A program made the translations under genes and the position numbers. The notes beneath the pieces are model-generated. The model had not been told where the DNA came from and searched no databases. It saw only the letters and a program-made list of their open reading frames with translations. A stretch of DNA of 64,000 nucleotides from SABI01 sp963663665 (GTDB lineage: Bacteria; Spirochaetota; Spirochaetia; Sphaerochaetales; Sphaerochaetaceae), in NCBI GenBank assembly GCA_963663665.2, contig CAXXKP010000001.1, positions 1,178,001 to 1,242,000 on the forward strand, given 5' to 3'. Positions within the stretch are counted from its first letter, which is position 1, and every line of letters starts with the position of its first letter. Positions 1 to 9,768 of the stretch are shown in pieces.

Positions 1-1
1 T

Positions 2-244
2 TCGACTCTCCAAATAGAAGACGTTATCCTTCAGGGAACTTCTTTGCATGACGATGACAAAAGCATGTCAGAATCTACTAGTGAACATGACAAAGATATA
101 AAAAGCCTTAAAGAGCTAGAACAAGAAGCCATCATTCGTTGTCTCCATCGATGGGAAGGTAATAGAACGAAAGCGGCTGCCGAATTAGGAATTTCGCGGA
201 GAACGCTCATCAATAAAATAAGTGAATACCATCTAGATCTATAA
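2..244 (+). CDS. Sigma-54-dependent response regulator, C-terminal fragment (Fis-type helix-turn-helix)
   Basis: The frame is open from the first bases of the window, so this is the 3' end of a longer gene. About 80 residues are visible. The last 45 form a Fis-family DNA-binding helix-turn-helix: an acidic linker, then LKELEQEAIIRCLHRWEGN, then TKAAAELGISRRTL. This order is typical of the C-terminus of NtrC-type activators that work with sigma-54 RNA polymerase. The receiver and AAA+ domains would lie upstream, outside the window. A TTG or ATG near 44-50 could be read as a start, but the open upstream frame and the family architecture make a truncated long gene far likelier. Its targets cannot be told from this fragment. 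Confidence 0.8.
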   Translation, partial: STLQIEDVILQGTSLHDDDKSMSESTSEHDKDIKSLKELEQEAIIRCLHRWEGNRTKAAAELGISRRTLINKISEYHLDL

Positions 245-323
245 ATTACGTAGTATCCTTTATTGACCAAAAGACAATAGAGGTTCTACACTCTTCTAAA
301 TAAGAAAAATAGGAGTACATAAT

Positions 324-2105
324 ATGAATAATCTGCCTCGCTGGGATTTGTCCTCTATATATAAAGATGTGGATAGTGAAGAATTTAAGAAAGATATTAA
401 GCGCATCATGGTTTGGCATAATGACCTTGAGAAAGTGCTAGAAGAGAAAAGTAGTTCTTCCTTTACTTTGAATCAGGCTGAACAAATTCTTTCCTCTTAT
501 GAGATGATGATTGATACATATGAAACTCTTGATTCCTATGTTCATGCACTATTGACGGTCAATACAACAGATAAAAAGGCGATGCAAGGGATTCATGATA
601 TTTCAGAAGTTGGACTCCTTGTTCACTCTACACATGTGAGATTTGTTGCCTATTTATACGAAAATAGAGATAAAATAACCACTGCTATTCCAAGTCATCC
701 TTATTTGCACGCTTATCAATATGTTCTTAAAGAACTGATTAATGAAAAATCTCATATGATGAGTTTCTCAGAAGAAGCATTAGCTGCAGATCTCCTTAGA
801 AGTGGTGCGGATGCCTTTTCTAGACTCCATGAGGCGATAACTTCAACGAGTAGTATTGAGGTAGATGAAGTTACTAAAGAAAGGAAAACTGCTAATGAAT
901 TACGCGCTCTTGCATTCAATGAAAACAGAGAAGTGAGGAAGAATGCTTATTACCATGAACTTGCGCTATGGAAGAGTCAGGAAATCCCTCTCTCATTTGC
1001 ACTGAACGGGGTAAAAGGTGCAGCAAGTACACTATATGAGAAAAGGCATTATAGTGATCCTCTTGAGAATGCATTGGTCCAAGCTAGGATTAGCAGATCA
1101 ACATTGAATGCGATGATTGGAGCAATTGAAGAAAATCTTACAGTGTTTCATCGATACTTTAAAGCAAAGGCTCATCATTTGGGTTTGGATATTCTCTCGT
1201 TCTATGATCTGTTTGCACCATTAGGAAGTGAAGGAACAAATTATTCATACCAAGACGCCAAAGACATTATTGTGAAAGAATTCTCCTCTTTCCATCCAGC
1301 TATGGGAATTTTTGCTAAGAGTGCATTTGAAAATAATTGGATTGATTTTCCTTCTGTCTATGGGAAGGTAGGTGGAGCCTATTGTACATCTTTCCCTCTA
1401 AGGAAAGAAACAAGAATCCTGTGTAATTTTGATGGTAGTTTTGATGCAGTTTCAACTGTTGCTCATGAACTTGGGCATGCATATCATGATTTTATTACAA
1501 AGGATGAGACCTCGCTATTGAGGCACTATCCAATGACTCTTGCTGAGACTGCTTCGATTTTTAGTCAGTTTATTGTTTTTAGAGGTGCTCTCGAGAAAAG
1601 TAATAAAGATGAAAGTATTGCCCTTGTAGAAGGGTTTATTCAAGATGCTACTCAAACTTGTCTTGATATTCTAAGTCGTTTCTATTTTGAAAAAGATTTA
1701 TTTGAGAAACGAGCTATGGGTGAGTTAAGTGCTTCCGAATTAAGTGACATGATGAAAGACGCTCAATTAAGAACATATCAAGATGCCCTTAATAGTGAAG
1801 AACTGCATCCATATATGTGGGCTGTAAAAGGCCACTATTACAGCGTAGACCTTCCTTTTTATAATTTCCCATATGCATTCGGACAACTTTTTTCTCTTGG
1901 TTTGTATAGAGAGTATGAGAATCATAAAGAAGGGTTTAGTGAAAAGTTTGATACACTCTTGAACTATACAGGTAAAGATGAAGCTGCAAAGGTAACTCTT
2001 TCGGCGAATTGTGATATCACAGGGAAAGAATTTTGGAATGAAAGTCTGGCTGTAGTTTCTTCCTATGTTGATACCTTCTGTGATCTTGTAGGCTATTACC
2101 AATGA
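324..2105 (+). CDS. pepF: M3-family oligoendopeptidase (PepF-like)
   Basis: A cytoplasmic zinc metallopeptidase that cleaves short peptides. The 593-residue length fits the oligoendopeptidase F family. The zinc motif HELGH is at about residues 381-385 within STVAHELGHAYHDF, and the third ligand glutamate lies about 23 residues later in LAETASIF. No signal peptide or membrane segment is seen. The start is supported by TAGGAG eight bases upstream of ATG. The stop codon overlaps the ATG of the RNA methyltransferase gene by four bases, so the two are probably co-transcribed. Substrate range cannot be read from the sequence. Confidence 0.92.
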   Translation: MNNLPRWDLSSIYKDVDSEEFKKDIKRIMVWHNDLEKVLEEKSSSSFTLNQAEQILSSYEMMIDTYETLDSYVHALLTVNTTDKKAMQGIHDISEVGLLVHSTHVRFVAYLYENRDKITTAIPSHPYLHAYQYVLKELINEKSHMMSFSEEALAADLLRSGADAFSRLHEAITSTSSIEVDEVTKERKTANELRALAFNENREVRKNAYYHELALWKSQEIPLSFALNGVKGAASTLYEKRHYSDPLENALVQARISRSTLNAMIGAIEENLTVFHRYFKAKAHHLGLDILSFYDLFAPLGSEGTNYSYQDAKDIIVKEFSSFHPAMGIFAKSAFENNWIDFPSVYGKVGGAYCTSFPLRKETRILCNFDGSFDAVSTVAHELGHAYHDFITKDETSLLRHYPMTLAETASIFSQFIVFRGALEKSNKDESIALVEGFIQDATQTCLDILSRFYFEKDLFEKRAMGELSASELSDMMKDAQLRTYQDALNSEELHPYMWAVKGHYYSVDLPFYNFPYAFGQLFSLGLYREYENHKEGFSEKFDTLLNYTGKDEAAKVTLSANCDITGKEFWNESLAVVSSYVDTFCDLVGYYQ

Positions 2106-3247
2106 TTGAAGAACCTACCGTACTGACTATAGAGAAGTTGGTCTCAAAAGGAGAGGGGCTTGCACGCTGTGATAATAAAGTTTGGTTCATTCCAATGACA
2201 GTCCCAGGAGAAGAGATACTTGCTACCCCTATTACTCAGAAGAAACAATTCATAAAAGGAGAACTTTTAAAAGTTTTAACCCCATCAATTCATAGAGTTC
2301 CTCCGTTTTGCTCCCATTATGGAATATGTGGAGGTTGTGATTTTCAGCATATTGAATATCGTGAACAGGTAAGAATTAAAGAGTCGATAATTCTTGAAAA
2401 TATTGAAAGAATTGGAAAAATAGATACGAAATCTATCAAGATTCTCCCTTCACTTACAGGTGATGACACTCATTACCGGCAGAGAGTTCGTTTTAGTATT
2501 GACCCTAGGAGTCAAAAGATCGGGTTTCTTTCGAGAAATACACATGATGTCGTTGATATTCAATCTTGTCCTCTTCTCTCACCTTCACTCAACAATCTAT
2601 TACGCTCAAACAAGGATGTTCTCTTGAGGACAGCACGTGATACTAATCAAGGTATTGCAACCGTTTCTGCTTTTGAAGGGGATGAAGGAATAGTTACGAT
2701 TGATGATACTATCGTGGAAGTCTCTCTGCTCAATATTTCACTTAAAGTGAATGCAAAAGTTTTTTTCCAATCTAATCAAAATATCTTAAAGAAGATGGCT
2801 ATTTTAGTAAGAGAGTGGACCGTGGGGGAAACAGTTGTTGATTTATATAGTGGGATAGGAACCTTTGCGTCTCTTGTGGAAGGAGACTCAAGAAAAGTAT
2901 ATGCTGTAGAAAGGGATGAGAAGTGCATTTCACTTGCTCAAAAACATCTTAGAACGAGTACATTTATCACCCAAGATGCTACCAAATGGATGAAAAATCG
3001 CACTAAGGAAAAGGTGGACACTCTTATAGTTGATCCTCCTAGAGTAGGACTTGATCCTTCAATGGTAGAAAATATTTCAATCCTCAATCCCACTCACTTT
3101 ATCTATATTTCATGTGATAGTGCAACTTTTAGTAGAGATGCTTCTCTATTAGAAAAAGTGGGATATAAAATCGATACTTTTGTGTGTGTTGATATGTATC
3201 CTCACACTTCCCATACCGAAACAATGGCGCTATTGAAAAGAACTTAA
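2102..3247 (+). CDS. RumA/TrmA-family tRNA or rRNA (uracil-5-)-methyltransferase
   Basis: An S-adenosylmethionine-dependent RNA m5U methyltransferase of 381 residues. An N-terminal TRAM-like domain is followed by a likely iron-sulfur cysteine set: C69, C75 and C78 in FCSHYGICGGCDF, and C155 in SCPLL. The SAM-binding loop is VVDLYSGIGTFASLV near residue 245. The catalytic region reads VDPPRVGLDP and then ISCDSATFSRD, whose cysteine near residue 337 is the expected nucleophile. The C-terminal YPHTSHTETMALL is typical of the family. Whether the target is 23S rRNA U747/U1939 or tRNA U54 is not decidable here. The gene overlaps the peptidase stop by four bases. Confidence 0.9.
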   Translation: MIEEPTVLTIEKLVSKGEGLARCDNKVWFIPMTVPGEEILATPITQKKQFIKGELLKVLTPSIHRVPPFCSHYGICGGCDFQHIEYREQVRIKESIILENIERIGKIDTKSIKILPSLTGDDTHYRQRVRFSIDPRSQKIGFLSRNTHDVVDIQSCPLLSPSLNNLLRSNKDVLLRTARDTNQGIATVSAFEGDEGIVTIDDTIVEVSLLNISLKVNAKVFFQSNQNILKKMAILVREWTVGETVVDLYSGIGTFASLVEGDSRKVYAVERDEKCISLAQKHLRTSTFITQDATKWMKNRTKEKVDTLIVDPPRVGLDPSMVENISILNPTHFIYISCDSATFSRDASLLEKVGYKIDTFVCVDMYPHTSHTETMALLKRT

Positions 3248-3407
3248 ACAGGTGAGTAATATTTCAAAAATTTCACTAGATTATGAATCACATAGGTCCA
3301 CTAGAGAAATACCAAATATCATACAAAATAGAGCGAAAAAGACACAAACATTCTCTTAGATTCTCCAAGAGGAGCGCATCATTAGTTACGTATCATCAAA
3401 AAATGAA

Positions 3408-3734
3408 TTAATCCTTCTTATATAATCTAGGAGAAGGAGTTTTTACCACAAAGAACTCAGTAACTTCACTTTTTTCGTTTCTAATTTTCATGTATGTATG
3501 ATAGGGAACATCAATAATAGCTCCTTTCAAGTAAGTGTGAGGCTCTTGGTCATCAAATTCAAGAGTAAGTTCCCCTCTTGTAATGATCATATGGACATGT
3601 GAATCTGAATAATGAGTAGGCACTGATTCTCCTTTAGGGAGAACCATATGATTAATCATTACATCATCATCATCTAATATTTTTTCGATATGTTTGTCAT
3701 CATCAGTTGAATAGGCAAATATTTTTTCTAACAT
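3408..3734 (-). CDS. Small cupin-domain protein
   Basis: A 108-residue single-domain cupin. The first cupin motif is visible as THYSDSHVHMIITRGELTLE, followed by a YLKGAIIDVPYHTYMKI second half. The usual metal-ligand histidines are partly kept (H in THYS, H in SHVH). Such proteins are often small sugar- or metal-binding domains or anti-sigma modules, and no specific role can be assigned. A purine-rich AAAGAGGAATAAAG precedes the start on the - strand. The gene stands alone between the methyltransferase and a gene-poor stretch. The 160 bases between it and the preceding + strand gene show only a weak CTCTT/AAGAG hairpin near 3354-3374. Confidence 0.72.
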   Translation of the reverse strand: MLEKIFAYSTDDDKHIEKILDDDDVMINHMVLPKGESVPTHYSDSHVHMIITRGELTLEFDDQEPHTYLKGAIIDVPYHTYMKIRNEKSEVTEFFVVKTPSPRLYKKD

Positions 3735-4647
3735 TCTTTATTCCTCTTTTTATTTGGTTTTTAAAATATACTCATGAATTTAAGGTTGGGAAAGTTCCCT
3801 CAATGTGCAAAGTGAAACATTGAAAGCTAAATCCCTTGCCAAGTGTTTTTAGAGAAGTAGCTTGAAAAAAAAATACTAGATAGATTTGGTTAAAATAATC
3901 CTCACTATAAAAAGAGCTTGATGAAGTAGCAGAATTTACTACTAGAAAGAAGAATATTACTTGAAGGAATCATGGTTTCAATGCAGTGATTGGTATCACG
4001 CATACACCATCGCGTCTACGATTGGCTGCGTTTGAGTGGCCACAGATTACGCAAAGTGTGGTTGTAGGACGTTCAAATTTCTGGTTGATGGCCAAGAGTT
4101 TTGGGAATGCATTTGCATAGTCCATGTCTATCCACACCATTTTGGACTCTCAATGCAAATTGCTCCAAATGCCCATAGATGTTGATCGACTACTGAATCT
4201 ATAATGCGTGGTCTATATAAAGTTTTGTCCATGAATATACTCTCTTGTATGAATAAAATTCTATCCGGTTATATTTATTACTTTTGTTTACCCGACGAAA
4301 TACACACGGAAAAGGATTTGTTTAGAGCAAAATAAAGGTAGGGTGTATAGGTGGATTTAATTACAAACCATACGCGAGGGTAATGAATTGGGATATGTCA
4401 CGATACGGGTGACTAGAAGATTTGGAGAGTACCTCCAAATCAAGTCAGTAGTTTTTCAAAAAGTGTAAATTGAAATGACACCCTATCAAACCACAGTTTC
4501 TCCCACATAGGAAAAAAATATTTTAGGAATGAGAGTAAATAATCTTATTCGGGTTACTTTTTCATTTTAGAAGGTCTGTTTCATTCTTGCATGATTTGAA
4601 ATGTGTTGTATCCTATAGTACACTCAAAATATTGATAAGGGGAAAAC
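3735..4647. other. Gene-poor stretch of about 900 bases holding one pseudogene and one hairpin
   Basis: Apart from the decayed ATPase remnant at 3970-4232 I find no open frame with coding character on either strand. The one clear structure is a perfect inverted repeat at 4419-4441, GATTTGGAG-agtac-CTCCAAATC (9-bp arms, 5-base loop), without a following T tract. The right end holds the upstream region of the AI-2E permease gene. Confidence 0.5.
3970..4232 (-). pseudogene. Collapsed remnant of a DUF4143-type AAA ATPase
   Basis: Read from an ATG at 4232 on the - strand, the first 34 codons begin MDKTLYRPRIIDSVVD and run to IESPKWCG. This matches the N-terminus of the ATPase family whose P-loop reads GPKWCGKTWT. 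The expected Walker A lysine codon is a TAG stop at 4128-4130, and TWT follows it in frame. In another frame the remainder, from about 4140 down to a TGA at 3970, ends PTTTLCVICGHS...RRRDGVCVIPITALKP, which resembles the family's C-terminus. Roughly 85 of the normal 400-odd residues survive, so a large internal deletion is inferred. The family match is from memory of its motifs. Confidence 0.55.
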
Positions 4648-5766
4648 ATGGACTCGAATACGAATAAATCAAAAAGAATATATCTTTACATGGGAATTGT
4701 GGCTCTTGTTCTCGTTGCATTTATTGCATTCGATAAAGTTGCTATTGTATTAGCTAAAATTATTAGTGTAACAGCTCCTTTTCTCGTAGGAATCTTATTG
4801 GCGGCACTTATTAATGTTCCGATGAAATTTATTGAACAGAAAATATTTACTAAAGGGCATAAAAGTTTTAGACGAATTATTTCTCTTGTCATTACAATTC
4901 TTTTAATTGTTGTGTTTGTCGTTACTATTCTATTTATTGTAATTCCTCAGTTGAGTAGTGCCTTTACAAAAGTGATAGTAAAACTCCCTCCACTTATTGA
5001 GAAATGGGCGGATGAATTATCTCGACTTACTATCAAATTGCCTTCTTGGCTTTCTTTCATCGATATTAATTTTTCTACAATTGAGAGTAATGTTATCGAA
5101 ACAATAAAATCGTGGGGATCGATTGTAGTAGAATCAAGTGTCAGTATTGCACAAGCACTAGTCCAATCAGTGATTACTATTTCATTAGCACTTGTCTTTG
5201 CTATATATATGCTACTAAAGAAAGAGGTCCTATTAAAGCAGTTACAGTCTCTCATTAAGGCATATACGTCAGAATCACATTACGAATCGTTATATAATAA
5301 AGGAAATGTAGTGAATACTACTTTTTCTAAATTTATTTCAACTACTGCTCTAGAGGCTCTCATTCTTGGGGGAATGTTTCTTGTTTCAATGTTAGTTTTT
5401 AGTTTTCCCTATCCTTTCTTGATTGCATCGATTGTCTCTTTTGCTGCTTTTATACCAATTGTTGGGGCTTTCATCGCAGCTGCTATTGGAGTAATATTGA
5501 TGCTTGTAAATGATCCGATAGATGCCTTATGGTTTGTGCTTCTTTTTCTAATTCTTCAACAAATAGAAGGGAATATTATTTATCCACGGGTTGTCGGTGA
5601 ATCATTAGGGCTCCCTGGGATTTGGGTTCTCTTTGCTGTACTTGTCGGAGGAAGTCTATTCGGGATCGTTGGTATCTTCTTAGGGGTCCCTTTTGTTGCT
5701 ATTTTGTATGCAATAATAACAGTAGAAGTAAATAAAAGGCTTGAGACCAAGAAAATAATAGAATGA
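4648..5766 (+). CDS. AI-2E family transporter (PerM/YdiK-like membrane protein)
   Basis: A 372-residue polytopic inner-membrane protein of the family named after the autoinducer-2 exporter; most members have other or unknown substrates, including sodium/proton exchange. Two or three hydrophobic helices at the N-terminus are followed by a soluble-looking stretch (about residues 110-175). The rest is hydrophobic, with the conserved tail region QQIEGNIIYPRVVGESLGL and then LPGIWVLFAVLVGG, typical of this family. The start follows AAGGGGAAAAC. A 25-base gap separates it from the Ca2+-ATPase, so the genes may be one transcript with an ion-homeostasis theme. That functional link is inference. Confidence 0.88.
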   Translation: MDSNTNKSKRIYLYMGIVALVLVAFIAFDKVAIVLAKIISVTAPFLVGILLAALINVPMKFIEQKIFTKGHKSFRRIISLVITILLIVVFVVTILFIVIPQLSSAFTKVIVKLPPLIEKWADELSRLTIKLPSWLSFIDINFSTIESNVIETIKSWGSIVVESSVSIAQALVQSVITISLALVFAIYMLLKKEVLLKQLQSLIKAYTSESHYESLYNKGNVVNTTFSKFISTTALEALILGGMFLVSMLVFSFPYPFLIASIVSFAAFIPIVGAFIAAAIGVILMLVNDPIDALWFVLLFLILQQIEGNIIYPRVVGESLGLPGIWVLFAVLVGGSLFGIVGIFLGVPFVAILYAIITVEVNKRLETKKIIE

Positions 5767-5791
5767 TAATACAAGGAGCACAAAGTTATTC

Positions 5792-8398
5792 ATGAATTGG
5801 CATAATTTACCTATACATGAGGTGCTAGAGTTTCTCAATGTTGATAAAAAAAGAGGACTTAACCCAGATCAAATAGCTCAAAGAAAAAAGCAATATGGAG
5901 ATAATGTCCTCACTGAGGAGGAAAATAAGTCTCTCCTTCAAAGGTTTTTTAACCAATTCAAAGATATTTCTATTTTTATATTGATTATTGCTGCTCTTCT
6001 TTCTTTCTTGATAGCATTGATTGAACATGAAAAAGGAGCCTTTGTTGAACCCATATTGATAATTGTTATTGTTGTTCTCAATGCAATTATGGGATTAACT
6101 CAGGAAAATAAAGCGCAAAAAGCACTCCTAGCCCTAAAACAATTATCGAGTCCCCATATTTTGGTAAAACGAGATAATACAAAATTCTTAATTGAGTCCA
6201 GTGATATTGTCCCAGGTGATATTTTCTTTTTTGAAGCAGGAACTCTTCTTCCTTGTGATGCTCGTCTTATGGTGGGTGAATCTGTATTGGTAGATGAATC
6301 ACCTCTTACTGGAGAATCGGTCCCAGTCGAGAAAGATGAATCCGTAATTATTACTCCAACTGCTCCTTTAGGTGATAGAAAAAATATGCTCTACAGTGGA
6401 TGTGCTGTTGTCCATGGAAGAGGGACAGCTGTTGCAACACAAATTGGAATGCATACTGAGATGGGGCTTATTGCTACTCTGCTACATAATACAAAATCTA
6501 CTAAAACACCTTTACAAAAAACACTCTCCTCTCTAGGTAAAGTTCTTGCTGTTAGTGCAATTCTCACTGTTATTTTTATTTTTGTTATAGGAGTAATGAA
6601 TTCTATTCCATTTAAAGAGATGTTAATGATTGCCGTCTCTCTCGCAGTTTCAGCCATCCCAGAAGGACTTCCTGCTATCGTTACAATAGTGCTCAGTCTC
6701 GGTGTTCAGCGAATGGCAAAGAAGAGGGCAATTATAAGGAACCTCTCTGCAGTCGAGACCCTTGGGCGAGCATCTATAATCTGTTCTGACAAAACAGGGA
6801 CCTTAACTCAAAACAGAATGAGTGTAACAACGCTTTTTGTTAATGGGGAAGAAGGAATAACTCCAAGCGATGCACGCAAGGATGAATTGGGGGTGCGATT
6901 ACTTACCTATGCTACACTCTGTTGCGATGCAACCGTGACAATTGATGAGGATAAACTTACTACCTATGGAGATCCGACTGAGATTGCGATTGTAATGTCT
7001 TTGTTTAAAAAAGGAATATATAAAAAAGATCTTGAAAAGTCTTATAAAAGGATTGCTGAAATACCTTTTGATTCAAAAAGAAAACGGATGAGTACTATAC
7101 ATCAAGACGGAGCAAGAAACCTGGTGATCGTGAAAGGTGCACTTGATGTTCTTCTTCCTCTTTGTGTTGAAGGTGATGTGAAAGAAGCTCTAACTCAAAA
7201 CAATCTCATGGGAGAAAATGCTTTACGTGTTATTGCAGTTGCATATCGTTATATCGATAAGGAAATAGAATTCACTAATGCGCAAATTGAATCAGATTTT
7301 CATTTCTTGGGTCTCATAGGAATGATAGATCCACCTCGTGAAGAGGTTTTTGAGGCAGTCGATATCTGTAAAAGTGCTGGGATTAGACCGATCATGATTA
7401 CAGGAGATCATATGGTCACCGCTCGTGCAATAGCGAGCCAGCTAAGAATTCTAGAAAATGGAGATAAAGTTTTAACAGGGTCTGAACTAAAAGAATTGGA
7501 TGATCTTGATTTGACAAATACTGTAAAAGAAGTTTCTGTATACGCTCGAGTATCTCCTGAAGATAAAATACGTATTGTGAGAGCATGGCAAAGGAATAAT
7601 AAAATTGTTGCCATGACTGGAGATGGAGTTAATGATGCCCCTGCTTTGAAGAGTGCAGATATTGGATGTGCAATGGGTATTACTGGAACAGATGTAGCAA
7701 AACAGGCGAGTGATATGACACTGAGTGATGATAATTTTGCTACTATTGTTGAAGCAATTAGAGAAGGGAGAGTTATGTATGATAATATTAAAAAGGCAGT
7801 ATTCTTCCTTATTGGAACAAATATTGGAGAATTGCTTGCTGTTTTTATATCGATGCTCCTTTTCCACATATCTCCTTTTATATCATTACAACTATTAATT
7901 ATTAATCTTGTAACAGATAGTTTTCCTGCTATTGCCCTAGGAATGGAAAGAGGAGAGAAAGATATTATGTCACGTAAACCTCTCCCAAAAGAGGAGTCCC
8001 TATTTGCACACCATGGCACTATAAAAGTGATTGCAATGGGAATCATGTTTGCACTTATTACCATACTTGCTTTTTATATTGGTAATATGATTAGTCTTTC
8101 AGCTGGTAGAACAGTAGCCTTTCTCGTTCTCTCTATTTCACAGGTTATCCATGCATATAATATGAGAAGTAACTCCTCTCTCTTCTCAATTGGGTTGTTT
8201 ACGAATAGTAATTTAAATAAGGCTTCCCTTATCTCAATAGCGATCATCTCTGTCATTATGATTTTCACCCCTCTCACTATTGCATTTGGAATGACACTCC
8301 TTCCATATATGTACTACTTCATAGCAATTTTTTTGGCATGTGTACCTTTGTTTGTAATGGAGATTGCTAAGTTGATCGGGAGAACTTTAAGGAAATGA
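5792..8398 (+). CDS. P-type Ca2+-transporting ATPase (P2 type)
   Basis: An 868-residue cation pump. Visible in order are the actuator motif SPLTGESVPVEK (about residue 172), the M4 motif PEGLPA (about 289), the phosphorylation site SDKTGTLTQNR (Asp near 332), the nucleotide domain, and the hinge MTGDGVNDAPALKSAD (about 608). The putative Ca2+-ligand helices read GTNIGELLAVF in M5 and NLVTDSFPAIALGME in M6. The N/E in M5 and N/T/D in M6 match the calcium-pump pattern rather than Na/K or H pumps. The GGAG upstream is unusually far (about 13 bases) from the ATG, but the N-terminus matches the family. The stop overlaps the next gene. Confidence 0.93.
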   Translation: MNWHNLPIHEVLEFLNVDKKRGLNPDQIAQRKKQYGDNVLTEEENKSLLQRFFNQFKDISIFILIIAALLSFLIALIEHEKGAFVEPILIIVIVVLNAIMGLTQENKAQKALLALKQLSSPHILVKRDNTKFLIESSDIVPGDIFFFEAGTLLPCDARLMVGESVLVDESPLTGESVPVEKDESVIITPTAPLGDRKNMLYSGCAVVHGRGTAVATQIGMHTEMGLIATLLHNTKSTKTPLQKTLSSLGKVLAVSAILTVIFIFVIGVMNSIPFKEMLMIAVSLAVSAIPEGLPAIVTIVLSLGVQRMAKKRAIIRNLSAVETLGRASIICSDKTGTLTQNRMSVTTLFVNGEEGITPSDARKDELGVRLLTYATLCCDATVTIDEDKLTTYGDPTEIAIVMSLFKKGIYKKDLEKSYKRIAEIPFDSKRKRMSTIHQDGARNLVIVKGALDVLLPLCVEGDVKEALTQNNLMGENALRVIAVAYRYIDKEIEFTNAQIESDFHFLGLIGMIDPPREEVFEAVDICKSAGIRPIMITGDHMVTARAIASQLRILENGDKVLTGSELKELDDLDLTNTVKEVSVYARVSPEDKIRIVRAWQRNNKIVAMTGDGVNDAPALKSADIGCAMGITGTDVAKQASDMTLSDDNFATIVEAIREGRVMYDNIKKAVFFLIGTNIGELLAVFISMLLFHISPFISLQLLIINLVTDSFPAIALGMERGEKDIMSRKPLPKEESLFAHHGTIKVIAMGIMFALITILAFYIGNMISLSAGRTVAFLVLSISQVIHAYNMRSNSSLFSIGLFTNSNLNKASLISIAIISVIMIFTPLTIAFGMTLLPYMYYFIAIFLACVPLFVMEIAKLIGRTLRK

Positions 8399-9084
8399 TA
8401 AGTGGAATTAAACTAAAAACATGGTTTTTGCATCATAAAAGAGACCTTGTTCATTATAGTATTGGTTTTTTTCTTTTTTTACTCATTACACTGTACATCA
8501 TGAAAAATGGGGAAGGTTCAATACAACTTCTCATCTCTTATTCAAGTGAGAATATTGTTGCAGTTACGTTGATTCTCCTCTTCCTGTATGCGTTGAAAAG
8601 TGTCTCTTTTGGAATTCCGTATGCATTGTTATTTGCAACGGTTGGGGCAATTTATCCTCTCTTTTCTGCAATCCTTATCAATATTTTGGGGGTTTTCATT
8701 AACATTCAAATTCCTTACTTTATTGGAAAAAAGCGGGGAGAGCCGTTTGTCCTTTACACGAAAGAGCGTTTTCCAGTTCTAGACAGGCTTTATGCTACAA
8801 GTGCTAAAAGTGAATTTCTTTTTACTCTCATACTCAAATTAATTGGAAAAATCCCGCATGAAATAACAAATTTATTTCTCGGTGCTTTAAAAATTACTTA
8901 CTTTTCATATGTTGGGGGAAATTTATTGGCGCTTCTTCCTACTCTTGTAAGTATTACTTTGATAGCAAAAAACTATGAGAACCCTTCTAGTCCTTCTTTC
9001 ATCATTTCAATTATTATCTTTCTTTCGATGCCGATTATTTCATTGCTCATCTATTTTAAGAATCGTAATTCCAATAAGACTTAA
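8395..9084 (+). CDS. VTT/TVP38-TMEM64 family membrane protein
   Basis: A 229-residue inner-membrane protein with five or six hydrophobic segments. The central region, KSVSFGIPYALLFATVG and then an amphipathic loop followed by KLIGKIPHEITNLFLGAL, resembles the VTT (DedA/TVP38) fold. These proteins are associated with lipid scrambling or membrane homeostasis. The characteristic F/Y-x-x-x-R motif is not cleanly visible, so the family call is moderate. The ATG overlaps the ATPase stop by four bases (ATGA), indicating translational coupling with the pump. Confidence 0.7.
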   Translation: MISGIKLKTWFLHHKRDLVHYSIGFFLFLLITLYIMKNGEGSIQLLISYSSENIVAVTLILLFLYALKSVSFGIPYALLFATVGAIYPLFSAILINILGVFINIQIPYFIGKKRGEPFVLYTKERFPVLDRLYATSAKSEFLFTLILKLIGKIPHEITNLFLGALKITYFSYVGGNLLALLPTLVSITLIAKNYENPSSPSFIISIIIFLSMPIISLLIYFKNRNSNKT

Positions 9085-9127
9085 AAATGGATATACTCAC
9101 TAAAGTTGTATTACAGGGAGGGCTAGC

Positions 9128-9664
9128 ATGGCCTTTTTAGACAATCTTGGTATTTGGATTTATTTTATCATTTTTTTTGGAAAAATTTTAGAAGTAACAG
9201 TTTCTACACTTCGCATGGTATTAATAAACAGAGGAGAAAGGATTAAGGGGAGTATTTTTGCCTTTTTCGATGTTCTTTTGTGGCTAATCATTACTGGGAC
9301 TGTTTTAACAGGGTATCAAGAAGATCCAATCCGGATCGTAGTATTCGCTCTTGCCTTTGCAGTAGGTAATTATTTAGGCTCGTATTTTGACGAAAAATTA
9401 GCTTTTGGATTGAGTTCTATAGAAGTGATCCTTGATGATCCCAATAGAGCACAAGAGATAGCAACAAGTCTAAGAGATGAGGATTTTGCTGTCACTGTTT
9501 TAACAGGAATTGGAAGAGATGGTACAAGAGGTGTATTATTACTCCATGTTAAAAGAAAAAACATTAAAAAAGTTAATTCTCTCATTAAAAATTTGCAACC
9601 TAGTGCTTGCATCGTTGTAAAAGATGCCAAAGCTGTTACTGGTGGTTATTTCAGCAGAAAATAG
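9128..9664 (+). CDS. UPF0316 / DUF2179-type membrane protein
   Basis: A 178-residue protein with three N-terminal hydrophobic helices, followed by a small soluble C-terminal domain (about residues 100-178, with FAVTVLTGIGRDGTRGVLLL). This architecture is the UPF0316 (YebE-like) family. The C-terminal DUF2179 fold is also found in nucleotide-sensing membrane proteins, but no function is established. A conserved FGKILEVTVSTLRMVLINRG in the first helix region supports the family. The start follows CAGGGAGGGCTAGC. An intergenic stretch with a likely promoter separates it from NAD synthetase. Confidence 0.82.
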   Translation: MAFLDNLGIWIYFIIFFGKILEVTVSTLRMVLINRGERIKGSIFAFFDVLLWLIITGTVLTGYQEDPIRIVVFALAFAVGNYLGSYFDEKLAFGLSSIEVILDDPNRAQEIATSLRDEDFAVTVLTGIGRDGTRGVLLLHVKRKNIKKVNSLIKNLQPSACIVVKDAKAVTGGYFSRK

Positions 9665-9768
9665 TTCTCTCTTTAAAGATAAAAATATTTATTAGATCTG
9701 TTTTTTCTTAGATATAGCATCAATATTTTCTCTATGATACAATATTTTTATCTGAAGGGAGGTTCTCG

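Noticed and set aside
3970..4140. Possible small zinc-ribbon gene (CVICGHSN) on the - strand
   Set aside because: It contains only one CxxC and lacks a start with a ribosome site. It is better explained as the C-terminal scrap of the collapsed DUF4143 ATPase gene.
7408..8064. 218-codon - strand frame inside the Ca2+-ATPase gene
   Set aside because: A shadow of the strongly conserved ATPase reading frame. The + strand has all family motifs through this region.
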